Source: Promethearchaeota archaeon
Lineage (GTDB): Archaea; Asgardarchaeota; Lokiarchaeia; Sigyniarchaeales; SOKP01
Direction of reading: 5' to 3'
NCBI GenBank assembly: GCA_019057865.1
Contig: JAHLWP010000006.1
Coordinates: 1-64,000 of the forward strand
DNA: 64,000 nucleotides
The notes under the pieces are model-generated. The model saw only the letters and a list, made by a program, of their open reading frames with translations. It was not told the DNA's origin and did no database searches. A program made the position numbers and the translations under genes. This document shows positions 45,773-55,374 of this stretch, piece by piece (position 1 is the first letter of the stretch; each line of letters begins with the position of its first letter).

Positions 45773-46342
45773 TTATTCTAATTCTATTTTCTCAATTTTC
45801 TTAAAAGTATATTTTGATTTATTTTTTGGAATTATATAACTCCCTCCTTGGGTATCAGTTATTTTTAAAGTGAATTTAAATCTACCATCCATTGCTTTTT
45901 TTAAATTATCTAAGAGTTCGTCTATTTCGCTTTTTTCATGATCATTTTCATCAAGGTTATTTCTATAAATTAAAACAGCACTTTCAAATCTATATAAAAT
46001 ACCCTCTATATTTGTATAATAAAAATCGGCTCTAGGACCCGGTTCTACGGTTAATTCCAATTCTGGTATTTCTAACTTGCCTACTGGGGAACGATAGATT
46101 TTAGATTTTAGATCCTCTTCATTTGTAATTTGTAAAGTCATAATTCCCGGCTTCATATTTGTTGTTAAAGGAATAACATCATTTTTATGAAAATTACATG
46201 TATTACATTCAAATTTTAATATGAGCATTTTGTCACCATCAGGAACATTATAAATATTCTTAACAATATCGATAATTCCCTGTTGACATAAAGGACATTT
46301 GAAAGAATAGATAATATTATTATTTTCTTTCTCATCAGACAT
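45773..46342 (-). CDS. zpr1: ZPR1 zinc-finger domain protein
   Basis: A 189-residue protein with one ZPR1 unit. FKCPLCQQG and FECNTCNFH form the C4 zinc finger, followed by the MKPGIMTLQITNEEDLKSKI region and the VEPGPRADFYYTNIEG beta domain. Eukaryotic ZPR1 has two such units and helps fold eEF1A; archaeal versions have one. ATG 46342 opens MSDEKENNN. It is divergent from the por operon. Confidence 0.88.
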   Translation of the reverse strand: MSDEKENNNIIYSFKCPLCQQGIIDIVKNIYNVPDGDKMLILKFECNTCNFHKNDVIPLTTNMKPGIMTLQITNEEDLKSKIYRSPVGKLEIPELELTVEPGPRADFYYTNIEGILYRFESAVLIYRNNLDENDHEKSEIDELLDNLKKAMDGRFKFTLKITDTQGGSYIIPKNKSKYTFKKIEKIELE

Positions 46343-46584
46343 ATTAAAATTTCCTAGTTTAATTTATAGTGAATTTAAATGTTTTTTTTTCATTACCTAT
46401 CAAAAATAATTTAAAATAATACCTATTTGAAAATAAATTAATTAATATAACAATTATTATTTTAAATTCTATATTATTGTTTGATATTGTAATTATATAT
46501 GTTAAATCAATAGAACTTTTATTCATTGTGTCTTTATTGGATATATTGCACTCAATTGAAATAAATAAAATTCAGTTGAATAAA

Positions 46585-47163
46585 TTGTCAAACAATGAAA
46601 AGATTATAGAAATATCAATGCATTGTAGAGGTGGTCAAACTTGTATCACCGCAAGCCAATTGTTAGCTGAAATGGCATTTGAGGAAGGTTTTAAGGACAC
46701 AATCGCAATTCCAATAATAGGAGCTGAGCGAAGGGGGGCTCCAATACAAGCATTTACAAAAGTTTCTAAGAGTAAACCAATTAAAACCTATGACAGTGTA
46801 GTAAATCCAGATTATATATTTATGTTTGATACCTCATTATTAGACATACCAAGGATAAGGGTTACTATAAAGGAAGGTGTAAATATAATAATTAATAGTC
46901 CAGATCCTATAGATACAACTGGTCTCCCTAATAATATAAAGATCTTTATTGTCGACGCCACAGGCATTTGTATTAAACGAGAATTCATGCATTCAAGTGG
47001 TCCAATTCTAAATATTCCTATGTTAGGGGCTTTTGGAAAGATTACGGGGTATTATAATCTTAAAACAATGGAAAAAGTAATTAAAAAGGAATTTGGAGAA
47101 AGTAGATTAGAAAAAAATATGAGTGTTGCAAAAGACGCTTATGAATCAGTAAGGGAAATATAA
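46585..47163 (+). CDS. porG: Pyruvate:ferredoxin oxidoreductase gamma subunit
   Basis: About 192 residues from TTG 46585. The family opens E-I-x-H-G-R-G-G-Q-G; here it reads IEISMHCRGGQTCITASQLLAEMA, so two conserved glycines are changed to Cys and Thr. The rest (IPIIGAERRGAPIQAF, FDTSLL) is normal. A longer TTG frame from 46477 would add a hydrophobic stretch absent from the family. First gene of porG-D-A-B; its stop is 5 nt from porD. Confidence 0.85.
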   Translation: MSNNEKIIEISMHCRGGQTCITASQLLAEMAFEEGFKDTIAIPIIGAERRGAPIQAFTKVSKSKPIKTYDSVVNPDYIFMFDTSLLDIPRIRVTIKEGVNIIINSPDPIDTTGLPNNIKIFIVDATGICIKREFMHSSGPILNIPMLGAFGKITGYYNLKTMEKVIKKEFGESRLEKNMSVAKDAYESVREI

Positions 47164-47165
47164 TT

Positions 47166-47513
47166 ATGTCAGAATCTGAAAAATGGAAAAAAATTAATAA
47201 ATCAGTAAAAGAACGTCCCAAAGTTCAAGAATACAAAAATTGGAAAGAATTATCCCCAATTCCAATTTCATTACCAATTGAAGGGAATATTGGAACGACG
47301 GGTGATTGGAGAACTTTTAGACCAGTTATTAAAGAAGGATGTAATAAGTGCGGAATATGCTGGATGTATTGTCCAGAGGGTGTAATTAAAAGAAAAGAAG
47401 ATGGTTCATTCGAAATTAATTTGGTTTATTGTAAAGGTTGTGGGATATGTGCTAAAGAATGTCCAACAAATAATATAGAAATGGTCAGAGAGAGTGATAT
47501 AAAAGATGACTGA
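47166..47513 (+). CDS. porD: Pyruvate:ferredoxin oxidoreductase delta (ferredoxin) subunit
   Basis: A 115-residue subunit with two 4Fe-4S motifs: CNKCGICWMYCPEGVI and CKGCGICAKECPTNNI. These pass electrons from the TPP site to external ferredoxin. The N-terminal GTTGDWRTFRPVI segment is typical of PorD. It overlaps porA by 8 nt (porA ATG at 47506). Confidence 0.94.
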   Translation: MSESEKWKKINKSVKERPKVQEYKNWKELSPIPISLPIEGNIGTTGDWRTFRPVIKEGCNKCGICWMYCPEGVIKRKEDGSFEINLVYCKGCGICAKECPTNNIEMVRESDIKDD

Positions 47514-48762
47514 AGTACAGAATGATTTTATTCAGAAGAGAGAAGCTATTATTATAAAAGGTAATGTAGCAGTAGCTTATGCAGCAAAATCAGCACGAGT
47601 TCAAGTTATTAGTGCGTATCCAATTACTCCACAAACAACTGTGGTTGAAAAATTATCTGAATTTGTAGATAATGGACTAATGCCAGGAACTCAATATATA
47701 AAAATGGAGTCAGAACATAGTGTTTTTGCTGCTGTAGTTGGTGCAAGTAAAGCAGGAACTAGAACATTTACAGCAACATCTGGTCAAGGTATATTTTATG
47801 CGCATGAAATGATTCATTGGGCTGCTGGAGCTAGGCTACCTATTGTTGTTGCTATAGCATCTCGAGGACCCGCACCGCCATGGAACATTTGGGCCGATTT
47901 TACTGATGTGATGAGTCAACGGGATACAGGATGGATGAATTGCTTTTGCTCAGAACATCAAGAAATATATGATGAAATTTTAATGTCATATAAGATTTGT
48001 GAAGATCACGATATTCTTTTACCTAAGTTTGTATCTTATGGGGGGTTTATTCTTTCACATACTTCAAAACCGGTTATTCTCGAAGATCAAGATCTTGTAG
48101 ATAAATTTTTACCTCCATTACCAAGTGAGGAAGGCTGGCCACATATCTGGATGGATCCAAAAAGACCAATGATGTTTGGGAACCTTATTATGCCTTCCAG
48201 TTTTTATTATGAATTTAGATTAAAAATTCATGATGCGCTTATAAGAGCGAAAGCGAAAATTAAAAAAGTTGCTAAAGAATTTGAGAAAATTTTTGGCAGA
48301 AATTATGGTAATGGATTAATTCAAGAATATAAAATGGATAATGTAAATGTAGGAGTAATTACTTATGGAGATTTGGCTTTACAAATGGAACAAGCTGTAG
48401 ATGATTTAAGAGATGAAGGGTATAAAGTTGGGATGGTGAAATTGAGGCATTTTAGACCATTTCCAACAGAAGATATTATTGAAGTTGCTAAAAAGGTGAA
48501 AGTTCTTGGAGTTATAGATAGAGCAACAGCATTTGGTTCTCAAACTGGAGGACCAGTGAGTTGTGAAGTTAAAGCAGCTCTACATGAAACTAAAGGAACT
48601 GCAACAGTATTACCAATAATTAATGGACTGGGGGGAAGAGAAGTTACAATTGAACAACAAAAAAATCAATTGATAAAGTTAGTCAAATATAATGAAACTG
48701 GAGAATTTCCAAAAGATATTATTCATGGAACTCTCTGGGATGGTTTATTAGAGGTTGAATAA
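47506..48762 (+). CDS. porA: Pyruvate:ferredoxin oxidoreductase alpha subunit
   Basis: A 418-residue alpha subunit with the substrate-site opener AYPITPQTTVVE, the SEHSVFAAVVGASKAG block, RGPAPPWNIW and the C-terminal Rossmann-like YGDLALQMEQAV and RHFRPFP. With porB it forms the TPP-dependent oxidative decarboxylase of pyruvate or another 2-oxoacid. Substrate choice between pyruvate and others is inferred from overall similarity. Overlaps porB (48755) by 8 nt. Confidence 0.92.
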   Translation: MTEVQNDFIQKREAIIIKGNVAVAYAAKSARVQVISAYPITPQTTVVEKLSEFVDNGLMPGTQYIKMESEHSVFAAVVGASKAGTRTFTATSGQGIFYAHEMIHWAAGARLPIVVAIASRGPAPPWNIWADFTDVMSQRDTGWMNCFCSEHQEIYDEILMSYKICEDHDILLPKFVSYGGFILSHTSKPVILEDQDLVDKFLPPLPSEEGWPHIWMDPKRPMMFGNLIMPSSFYYEFRLKIHDALIRAKAKIKKVAKEFEKIFGRNYGNGLIQEYKMDNVNVGVITYGDLALQMEQAVDDLRDEGYKVGMVKLRHFRPFPTEDIIEVAKKVKVLGVIDRATAFGSQTGGPVSCEVKAALHETKGTATVLPIINGLGGREVTIEQQKNQLIKLVKYNETGEFPKDIIHGTLWDGLLEVE

Positions 48763-49708
48763 AGGAATGGTTAAATTAAAAGAGGCCTTAGAATCTTGCC
48801 AGGAAGAATATTTTCTTCCAGGGAATTCTTGTTGTGCGGGATGTGGCTTAGAAATCGCCCTTAGATGGGCTATAAAAGCGTTAGGACCTAAGATAGCTCT
48901 AGTAACACCAGCTTCCTGCTTAAATGTTGTAGTAGGATTATGGCCTAAAACAGCACCAAATTTCCCATTTACAAATATGGCTTTTGCAGCGGGTGCAGCG
49001 GGTGCGACAGGTATGTCTGCTGCTTTCAAAGCGAAAGCTTATAGATTTCCGGGTAAGGGTTGGGATGAGATAACTGCAATTACCTTTGCTGGAGATGGTG
49101 GTACTGCTGATATTGGAATTCAAGGTTTAAGTGGAGCAGCAGAAAGAAATTCTGATCAAATTTATGTTTGTTACGATAATGAAGCATATATGAACACTGG
49201 TATTCAAAGATCTTCAAGTACTCCACATGGTGCATGGACAAGCACAACCACAAAGGGAAAAGATCGCTTTAAGAAGAATCTTCCCGCAATTATGGCAGCT
49301 CATGATATACCTTATGTAGCTACTTGTTCTATTAGTGAACCACTTGATTTATATGATAAATTTAAAAAAGCTAAATCGATTAAAGGCTGTAGATATATCC
49401 ATATTATGGCTCCTTGTTGTATTGGATGGGGATTTAATTCTGAAGATACAATAGAAATAGCTCGATTAGCTGTAAAAACTGGTTCATGGATTTTATATGA
49501 AGTAGAAAATGGAATCATAAAGTTATCAAAAACAAGTAGACTATTATTGGATCCTTCTAAGAGAATTCCACTGATGGATTATCTATCTAAACAAAAAAGA
49601 TTCGCAAATATTTCCGAAAAGGATCTAATTGAACTTCAAGAATATTTAGATCATACTTGGAAACGTATAGAAGCTGATTTAAGTTGCCAAGAACAATATC
49701 CAAAATAA
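48755..49708 (+). CDS. porB: Pyruvate:ferredoxin oxidoreductase beta subunit
   Basis: A 317-residue TPP-binding subunit. It has GNSCCAGCGLEIALRWA (cluster cysteines), FAGDGGTADIGIQGLSGAA (the GDG...N TPP/Mg motif), and VCYDNEAYMNTGIQRS. Downstream MAPCCIGWGF provides another cysteine. It would hold the TPP and one 4Fe-4S cluster. It is the last gene of the operon; sua5 starts 60 nt later. Confidence 0.94.
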   Translation: MNKGMVKLKEALESCQEEYFLPGNSCCAGCGLEIALRWAIKALGPKIALVTPASCLNVVVGLWPKTAPNFPFTNMAFAAGAAGATGMSAAFKAKAYRFPGKGWDEITAITFAGDGGTADIGIQGLSGAAERNSDQIYVCYDNEAYMNTGIQRSSSTPHGAWTSTTTKGKDRFKKNLPAIMAAHDIPYVATCSISEPLDLYDKFKKAKSIKGCRYIHIMAPCCIGWGFNSEDTIEIARLAVKTGSWILYEVENGIIKLSKTSRLLLDPSKRIPLMDYLSKQKRFANISEKDLIELQEYLDHTWKRIEADLSCQEQYPK

Positions 49709-49768
49709 TCTTTATATATTTAGTTGTTTCATCTTTTATAATTAATTTCAATTTTTAATTGAGCTCAA

Positions 49769-50434
49769 ATGGGATTTTTAATAAGACTGGCTGGGAAAGA
49801 GTTAAAAGATACTGAGTTTTATTTACAAATCGCAGTAGAGAACATAATCGAAGGAAAAATAATTGCTTTTCCTACTAATTCTGTTTATGGTATAGGAGGT
49901 GATCCACTAAATCTTGATGTTGTTGAGCGAATATTTGAGATAAAATTTCGGGATCGATCTAAAGGATTTTTATTACTCGTTTCTGACTTTGAGGAAGCTT
50001 CTAAAATAGTTGAATTTAATGAAGTTGCTAAAAAATTAGCGGATAAATATTGGCCAGGACAATTAACTCTAATTTTAAAAAGAAAGGAACCAAATATAAT
50101 CCCCTTAGAAGTATCAGTTCATCAAGATGCATTAGGTTTAAGAGTTCCTGAGAATAAAATCATTTTAAAGATTTTAAGGATATTAAAGGAGAAAGGGTAT
50201 TTAGGGGGGATTATAGGGACTTCTGCTAATTACTCAGGTGAACCCCCTTCTATTAGTGGAGATGAAGTAGTAAAAAAATTATTAAGCCCAATAGATTTAA
50301 TAATAGATGGAGGGAAATCAAAATCAAAAACCCCTACAACAATTATCGACTGTACCACTCAAGAGTTAAAATTTTTGCGAATTGGAAAGATTTCCAGAGA
50401 AGAAATAAATGATTATTTGTCTAGTTTTCAATAA
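49769..50434 (+). CDS. sua5: Threonylcarbamoyl-AMP synthase (Sua5/YrdC)
   Basis: A 221-residue YrdC-domain protein with the phosphate-binding FPTNSVYGIGGDP opening, KFRDRSKGFLLL, WPGQLTLILKR and TSANYSGEPP. It makes threonylcarbamoyl-AMP, the first intermediate of the t6A modification at tRNA position 37. It lacks the extra Sua5 C-terminal domain, as archaeal short forms often do. Neighbours include THUMP and Cgi121 genes. Confidence 0.9.
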   Translation: MGFLIRLAGKELKDTEFYLQIAVENIIEGKIIAFPTNSVYGIGGDPLNLDVVERIFEIKFRDRSKGFLLLVSDFEEASKIVEFNEVAKKLADKYWPGQLTLILKRKEPNIIPLEVSVHQDALGLRVPENKIILKILRILKEKGYLGGIIGTSANYSGEPPSISGDEVVKKLLSPIDLIIDGGKSKSKTPTTIIDCTTQELKFLRIGKISREEINDYLSSFQ

Positions 50435-50445
50435 GAAATAAGAGT

Positions 50446-50958
50446 GTGATAAAATTGAAAAATTTTAACTTGCTAGTCTCAACATCTAGATTCAATGAAA
50501 TTAATGCGAAGGCAGAACTTTGGTTTACACTATTAATGTGCGGTGATGATTATCCGATTATCTCAAGATTAAATTTTCCGGGATTGGTAACAGGTTTAAC
50601 CAATTTGAGTACTAAAGAGGTAGTTTTAAAAATTAAGAAAATTTTAGAAAAAGATCCTTATTTTTTTCAATATATTTTAAAAATAATTCCAATAGATTTT
50701 GTTTGTGAGACAAACTCTCAAGTTATAAATCAATTAGTAGAATTGCATTATAGAGATTATCTTAATGATACAGATTCTTATAAAATAACATTAAAACGTA
50801 GGAAACATGAGCAAATTGAAAGAGTCAATTTTATACAAAAACTTGCTAAAAACATTCCTAATAAAGTAGATCTTGAAAACCCTGATAAATTTATTAGAAT
50901 AGAGATTCTGGGCAGTATTTGTGGAATATCATTTCTGTCAAAAGAGGATATTATTTAA
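50446..50958 (+). CDS. THUMP-domain protein (Tan1-like)
   Basis: A 170-residue protein with a THUMP-type RNA-binding fold at the C-terminus: SYKITLKRRKHEQI, LAKNIPNKVDLENPDKFIRIEILG and the final CGISFLSKEDII. This resembles Tan1/THUMPD1, which helps acetylate tRNA cytidines with Kre33/TmcA. The start is GTG 50446, giving MIKLKNFNLLV; an in-frame TTG at 50455 is the alternative. It lies 11 nt after sua5, so both belong to one tRNA-modification operon. Confidence 0.7.
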   Translation: MIKLKNFNLLVSTSRFNEINAKAELWFTLLMCGDDYPIISRLNFPGLVTGLTNLSTKEVVLKIKKILEKDPYFFQYILKIIPIDFVCETNSQVINQLVELHYRDYLNDTDSYKITLKRRKHEQIERVNFIQKLAKNIPNKVDLENPDKFIRIEILGSICGISFLSKEDII

Positions 50959-50981
50959 ATTAAAATTTATATAGAGTGAAA

Positions 50982-51671
50982 TTAATCAACTTTTAGCTTC
51001 TCTGTATTTAAAAGAGCCATTTTTTCACATAATAAATCATGAAGAGCCATATACATGGCGTTTAAATTATAATCTAATTGTTTTTCGTTAAAGTTGTGAA
51101 CTCCATAGGATTTTAAAATAGAGGAGAGTTGTTTATTGGAGATCTCATAAAAGTTTTGAATCATGTTGAATTTTTCAACTAATTGGTCGTTTATTGTTAT
51201 ATCTATTTCATAAGCGTTTAAATTTAGTAATATATTATTGTTAATCTCTTTTAAATTATTTACTGAGGAAATAATACAAGATATTAAGTAATTCTTTTTT
51301 AAATCAATATCAGTAATCCCAAAAGCATCAATTCCTTTACTAATTTGCCGATTAGTTGATAAATATAGGAATATTTCAATATTTCTTTTATTTGAAATAT
51401 TTAAATTTTGAAGAAATGCCTTTTGTAGATAATATCCTGCTGTAAAGATATGATCTTGGTTTAAAATATATTTACTCTTGATAAGTTGTATAGTTGAGTT
51501 TAAAAATTTATTTTGAATAGCGTCAATTTTATCAAAAATAAGATCTTCAGCTTTTTTCTCATCAGTAATTTTATTTATCTCAAGAAATTTCTTTAGATCG
51601 ATCCTAATTTGATTTATCCCAACAAAATAGTGTAAATTTAAATCTTTAATTTTAAATTCCTTTACAATCAT
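50982..51671 (-). CDS. cgi121: KEOPS subunit Cgi121-like
   Basis: From ATG 51671 (229 residues). The core matches Cgi121: NQDHIFTAGYYLQKAFLQ, then EIFLYLSTNRQISKGIDAFG, the family's YLSGSRQI..AI segment. Cgi121 binds the Bud32-Kae1-Pcc1 complex and recruits tRNA for t6A synthesis. The ATG overlaps the ecfT stop in the classic ATGA arrangement. The rest of the protein is longer than usual (Cgi121 is often about 150-180 residues) with an extra C-terminal helical region. Confidence 0.65.
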   Translation of the reverse strand: MIVKEFKIKDLNLHYFVGINQIRIDLKKFLEINKITDEKKAEDLIFDKIDAIQNKFLNSTIQLIKSKYILNQDHIFTAGYYLQKAFLQNLNISNKRNIEIFLYLSTNRQISKGIDAFGITDIDLKKNYLISCIISSVNNLKEINNNILLNLNAYEIDITINDQLVEKFNMIQNFYEISNKQLSSILKSYGVHNFNEKQLDYNLNAMYMALHDLLCEKMALLNTEKLKVD

Positions 51672-52435
51672 ACTATCAATTCCCAACTTAGCCAATCTGG
51701 CATGATTGCGAAATTAATTCGAACTATAATTGAAATTATTAAAAATGATAATAAATATAATGTAAAAATCCAATCTTTAAATGAATATTTTATTGTATAA
51801 TAATATGTACGTTCCTTTTTGCTTCCAAATGCTCTAGATTCAAGAGCTTCTGCTACATTGAAAGCTCTTTTTATAGAACAAATTATTAAGGGAATTAATA
51901 GGGGAAAAAGGTTTTTAATTTGATTGATAAGCCCACTTTTTTGCATTTCATATCCTCGACTTTGTTGAGCATCTATAATATTTTGTGCTTCAGTTGCAAT
52001 TGTAGGGATAAATCTGAAAGCTAATGATAAAGAAAAGGCAAATTCATAAGGAAATTTCATTGATATTAAAGATAATGCTAAATCATTGGGATCAGAAGTC
52101 AAGAAAAAGATTGAAAAAGCCGATACCATTATGCAAATTCTAATAATCATTGAAATTGCAAATGATAATGACAGAAAAAAAGTATTCAATATTATTATCA
52201 TAAGAATTAAATATGATAAGCCTTGGATGCTTTTAAGCCATTGTTTTATTAATTTTCCTGCCAAAATAAGAGGTATTAAACTCAAGAAGATTAAGATTAA
52301 AGGAATGATTTCAGTAAAAAGTAAAGCACTAATAGAGTATATTAATGCAAATATTAATTTTGCTCGTGGATCCAAGTTATGGATGAATGAATCTTTTTTC
52401 ATGAACTTAAAAGCATTGAGAAATTCTAAAGACAT
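51668..52435 (-). CDS. ecfT: ECF transporter transmembrane subunit EcfT
   Basis: A 255-residue EcfT with six or so hydrophobic segments. The AEALESRAFGSKKER stretch near residues 198-212 carries the Ala-x-x-Arg-Ala-type coupling signature to the ATPases, and an earlier AQQSRGYEMQKSG is the second such box. ATG 52435 is directly next to the upstream ecfA stop (52436). It would power uptake of a vitamin or metal with a substrate-binding S component, which I do not see in the window. Confidence 0.88.
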   Translation of the reverse strand: MSLEFLNAFKFMKKDSFIHNLDPRAKLIFALIYSISALLFTEIIPLILIFLSLIPLILAGKLIKQWLKSIQGLSYLILMIIILNTFFLSLSFAISMIIRICIMVSAFSIFFLTSDPNDLALSLISMKFPYEFAFSLSLAFRFIPTIATEAQNIIDAQQSRGYEMQKSGLINQIKNLFPLLIPLIICSIKRAFNVAEALESRAFGSKKERTYYYTIKYSFKDWIFTLYLLSFLIISIIVRINFAIMPDWLSWELIV

Positions 52436-53317
52436 TTAATCATTACCCTCCACGATCTCACTGGTTTTATTTTTTATAAAATCTCTAATGAAATTGATCA
52501 ATTTATCTTTTGAAAATAAGTCATTTGGACATTGAATTCCTGATTTTTTTAAAGCTAAATTAAGTTGATGAGTTTGGGGTAATATTAAAGATGCTTTTTC
52601 AACTAATATTTGATTGCCTAATACTTTTTCTGTAGGCCCATCAGCCAAAATTAGTCCATCTGCCATTAAAATCGTTCTTGGTATATGTTCATTGGCAAAT
52701 TCAATGTTATGAGTAACTATTATTATTGTTTTTCCTTTCTTCCTTTTGTTTTTAATTAAATTAATTAAAAATTCTATTTCTCTTCCATCTTGTCCCAATG
52801 TAGGTTCATCAAATACTATAATATCAGGATCTCTGCAGATTATGGAAGCCAGAGCTAATTTTTTTGCTTCTCCACCAGATAAATTAAGTGGAGATCTATT
52901 TCTATACTTTTCAAGGTTAAATTCTTTTAATATTTCATTTGTCTTGTTTTGAATTTCTTCTTTAGTGAACTCAAAACTTTTTAATGAGAATTCAATCTCA
53001 TCCTTTACAGAGTTTGAAAATAATTGATGCAATGGATTTTGAAAAATTACACCTACTTTTTTAGATAAAGTTGCTATACTTTTAGAAGCAATATTTTCGC
53101 CATAAAGGTATATTGCTCCATTTGTTGGACGGATTAACCCATTTAAAGTCCTGATTAGAGTTGTTTTTCCAGCTCCATTCTTACCCATTATTCCTATTAA
53201 TTCTTTATTATCGATTTTCAAATTAATATTTCTTAATGCTTTGGTCCCGTTGGGATAAGTAAAATCTACATTATCTATAAGAATTAAGGGTAATTGTTTC
53301 TCTATATCCTTCACCAA
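52436..53317 (-). CDS. ecfA: ECF transporter ATP-binding protein (second)
   Basis: A 293-residue ABC ATPase with GKNGAGKTTLIRTLNG (Walker A), NLSGGEAKKLALASI (signature), VFDEPTLGQDG (Walker B) and IIVTHNIEFAN (switch His). The C-terminal FSKDKLINFIRDF is longer than the core. It forms a heterodimer with the preceding ATPase. Starts 10 nt downstream of the first ecfA stop. Confidence 0.93.
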   Translation of the reverse strand: MVKDIEKQLPLILIDNVDFTYPNGTKALRNINLKIDNKELIGIMGKNGAGKTTLIRTLNGLIRPTNGAIYLYGENIASKSIATLSKKVGVIFQNPLHQLFSNSVKDEIEFSLKSFEFTKEEIQNKTNEILKEFNLEKYRNRSPLNLSGGEAKKLALASIICRDPDIIVFDEPTLGQDGREIEFLINLIKNKRKKGKTIIIVTHNIEFANEHIPRTILMADGLILADGPTEKVLGNQILVEKASLILPQTHQLNLALKKSGIQCPNDLFSKDKLINFIRDFIKNKTSEIVEGND

Positions 53318-53326
53318 CCTGTTTAA

Positions 53327-54163
53327 TCATAAACCTTTTAAATAATTGATTACCTTAGAAATGGAAGCGGGTATATATTGATTAAATAATTTCTCTTCTT
53401 TTAATTGATTGAAAATTGAATAAATGACAGGTTTATTTAATCTTAATGTTTGAAAATTAATACCATTAATAATTTTATTACTATTATCATGTTCAATTAA
53501 GTTTCCGTCTTTCATTAAAATTAATTCATCTGCAAATGGCAGGACTAAATCTAAACGATGTTCACTAATCAATATAGTTATCTGTTTTTCTATTTGAATT
53601 TCTTTTAACAATTCAATTATTTTTTTTGCCATATAAGGGTCCAATAAAGCAGTAGGTTCATCTAAAACAATGATTTTTGGTTCTAGTACTAAAATAGAAG
53701 CAATAGCTACTCTTTGTTGTTCACCACCACTTAATTCAAAGGGCGCTTTATTTAAAAGGTGTTCAATTTCTGTTATTTTAGTAACTTCTTTTATTTTCTT
53801 CGAAATTTCTCCAGATTCAATACCCAAATTCTCTAAACCGAAGGCAATTTCATGCTCTACATTCATTGCAACTAATTGATTCTCAGGATTTTGAAACACA
53901 ATGCCAACTTCAGTAGATAAATCTGCGATTGCCGTTATTGTTGTATCCTTTCCAGAGACTTCAACACTTCCCCTATAAAATCCTGAATAAAATTGAGGGA
54001 TTAAACCATTCATGCATCTAATTAACGTTGTTTTACCAGATCCCGTTTCTCCACAGAGTAATATAAACTTATTGTCTTCGATCTTTAAATTAATATTGTT
54101 TAATGCATACTCTTCATTCCCTTTATATCGATAGTAGAAGTTTTTATATTCAATTAAAGTCAT
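53327..54163 (-). CDS. ecfA: ECF transporter ATP-binding protein (first)
   Basis: A 278-residue ABC ATPase with CGETGSGKTTLIRCMNG, ELSGGEQQRVAIASI, VLDEPTALLDP and ILISEHRLDLVLPF. It is the first gene of an operon ecfA-ecfA-ecfT-cgi121. Together with EcfT it forms the shared energising module of an ECF importer. ATG 54163 opens MTLIEYKNFYYRY. Confidence 0.93.
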   Translation of the reverse strand: MTLIEYKNFYYRYKGNEEYALNNINLKIEDNKFILLCGETGSGKTTLIRCMNGLIPQFYSGFYRGSVEVSGKDTTITAIADLSTEVGIVFQNPENQLVAMNVEHEIAFGLENLGIESGEISKKIKEVTKITEIEHLLNKAPFELSGGEQQRVAIASILVLEPKIIVLDEPTALLDPYMAKKIIELLKEIQIEKQITILISEHRLDLVLPFADELILMKDGNLIEHDNSNKIINGINFQTLRLNKPVIYSIFNQLKEEKLFNQYIPASISKVINYLKGL

Positions 54164-54205
54164 GCTTACAGAAAATTCATTTCCACTTTTGATTATTAAT
54201 AATAT

Positions 54206-55219
54206 CTATTCATTTAAAACTTGTTTAATTTTCTCAATGATTTTATCTAAAATATTTTTTACTTCCATTTTGCAAGTTAAAGATGCCGCACCATCATGTC
54301 CACCACCACTTCCTCCACAATATTTTGATATTTCTTCTAAAATCTTGCCAACATGTAAACCTGTTCTTAAACAAAGGTTTTTTTTTGCCCTTATTGTAAT
54401 TATTGATTCTAACTTTTCTTTTGAATGTACAATACCAATATCAAATCCTACTTTAATCAACATCGATGCAATATTAGATCCGTAACTACTAACATTTGTT
54501 ATTCCAATTAAATAATCTCCTTCACGATATAGTTCCACTCTTTGTAAGCCCTTTATTTTTGCTATTTTCTCAGACAGATCTGCCTCTGTCTCAAGTAATA
54601 ATTTTATATCTTGAATATCTAAATCATTATCCAATAAGTTACTTACGTTTTTAATGGTTCTATTGTTTCCATATCTAAAGTAACCTGTGTCTGTTAAAAT
54701 AGCAGCAGCTATAAGATATCTAATTGGAAGAGTTAATTTTAAGTTCTTCTTTTCAAGTAACTCTAAAATAATTTCTGCCGTAGAAGAAAAGTTCTCAAAT
54801 ATTAAATTTAATGGATTTAAAGTATCTAAATTATTTTTCTTTTCTATATAATGATGGTCTATAAAAATAAAGGGAATTTTAGATCCTGAAATTTCGAAAT
54901 TTCTATCTAAAGCTGTTTGGCTTGTTTTATTCGTATCTAATATTAAACAGACGTTAAAATTTGATAAATTAATGGATTTCTCATAAAAAAAGTTAAAATC
55001 AAGGAACTTTTCACAGAATTTTTTCATAAATTCTTTTGTAGGTTTTAAAAGGTCTGAAAAAATTATAGAGACTTGTTGATTTTTAAAGTATTGGTTTAAA
55101 AAATATTTTAACCCATAGCAAGATGCTAAACCATCAATATCAACTAAATCATGAGTTGTAATCAAAATTTTTTTATTTTTTAAATATGCTAGAAAAGCAC
55201 TAAATTCATTAGTGAACAT
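54206..55219 (-). CDS. DHH-family phosphoesterase
   Basis: A 337-residue DHH/DHHA1 phosphoesterase. The metal residues are in THDLVDIDGLASCYG (DxD) and FIDHHYIEKK (DHH), with AAAILTDTGYFRYGN as the fourth motif. The C-terminal DHHA1 region has GGSGGGHDGAAS. The family includes archaeal RecJ-like nucleases and small-oligonucleotide phosphatases; which one this is cannot be told. It is divergent from rpl37ae. Confidence 0.85.
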   Translation of the reverse strand: MFTNEFSAFLAYLKNKKILITTHDLVDIDGLASCYGLKYFLNQYFKNQQVSIIFSDLLKPTKEFMKKFCEKFLDFNFFYEKSINLSNFNVCLILDTNKTSQTALDRNFEISGSKIPFIFIDHHYIEKKNNLDTLNPLNLIFENFSSTAEIILELLEKKNLKLTLPIRYLIAAAILTDTGYFRYGNNRTIKNVSNLLDNDLDIQDIKLLLETEADLSEKIAKIKGLQRVELYREGDYLIGITNVSSYGSNIASMLIKVGFDIGIVHSKEKLESIITIRAKKNLCLRTGLHVGKILEEISKYCGGSGGGHDGAASLTCKMEVKNILDKIIEKIKQVLNE

Positions 55220-55374
55220 AAATTTGAAAAATCAATTATTATATTATTAAAATTATTTAGAACCTAATTAATTAAGTTTTTTTATATAAATAGAAAAGTT
55301 AATTTAAAATTAAAAATTAAGATTATTAAATTAGTTATCAAGGTTATTCATGCCTGTAATTTGAAGTGATTTGA

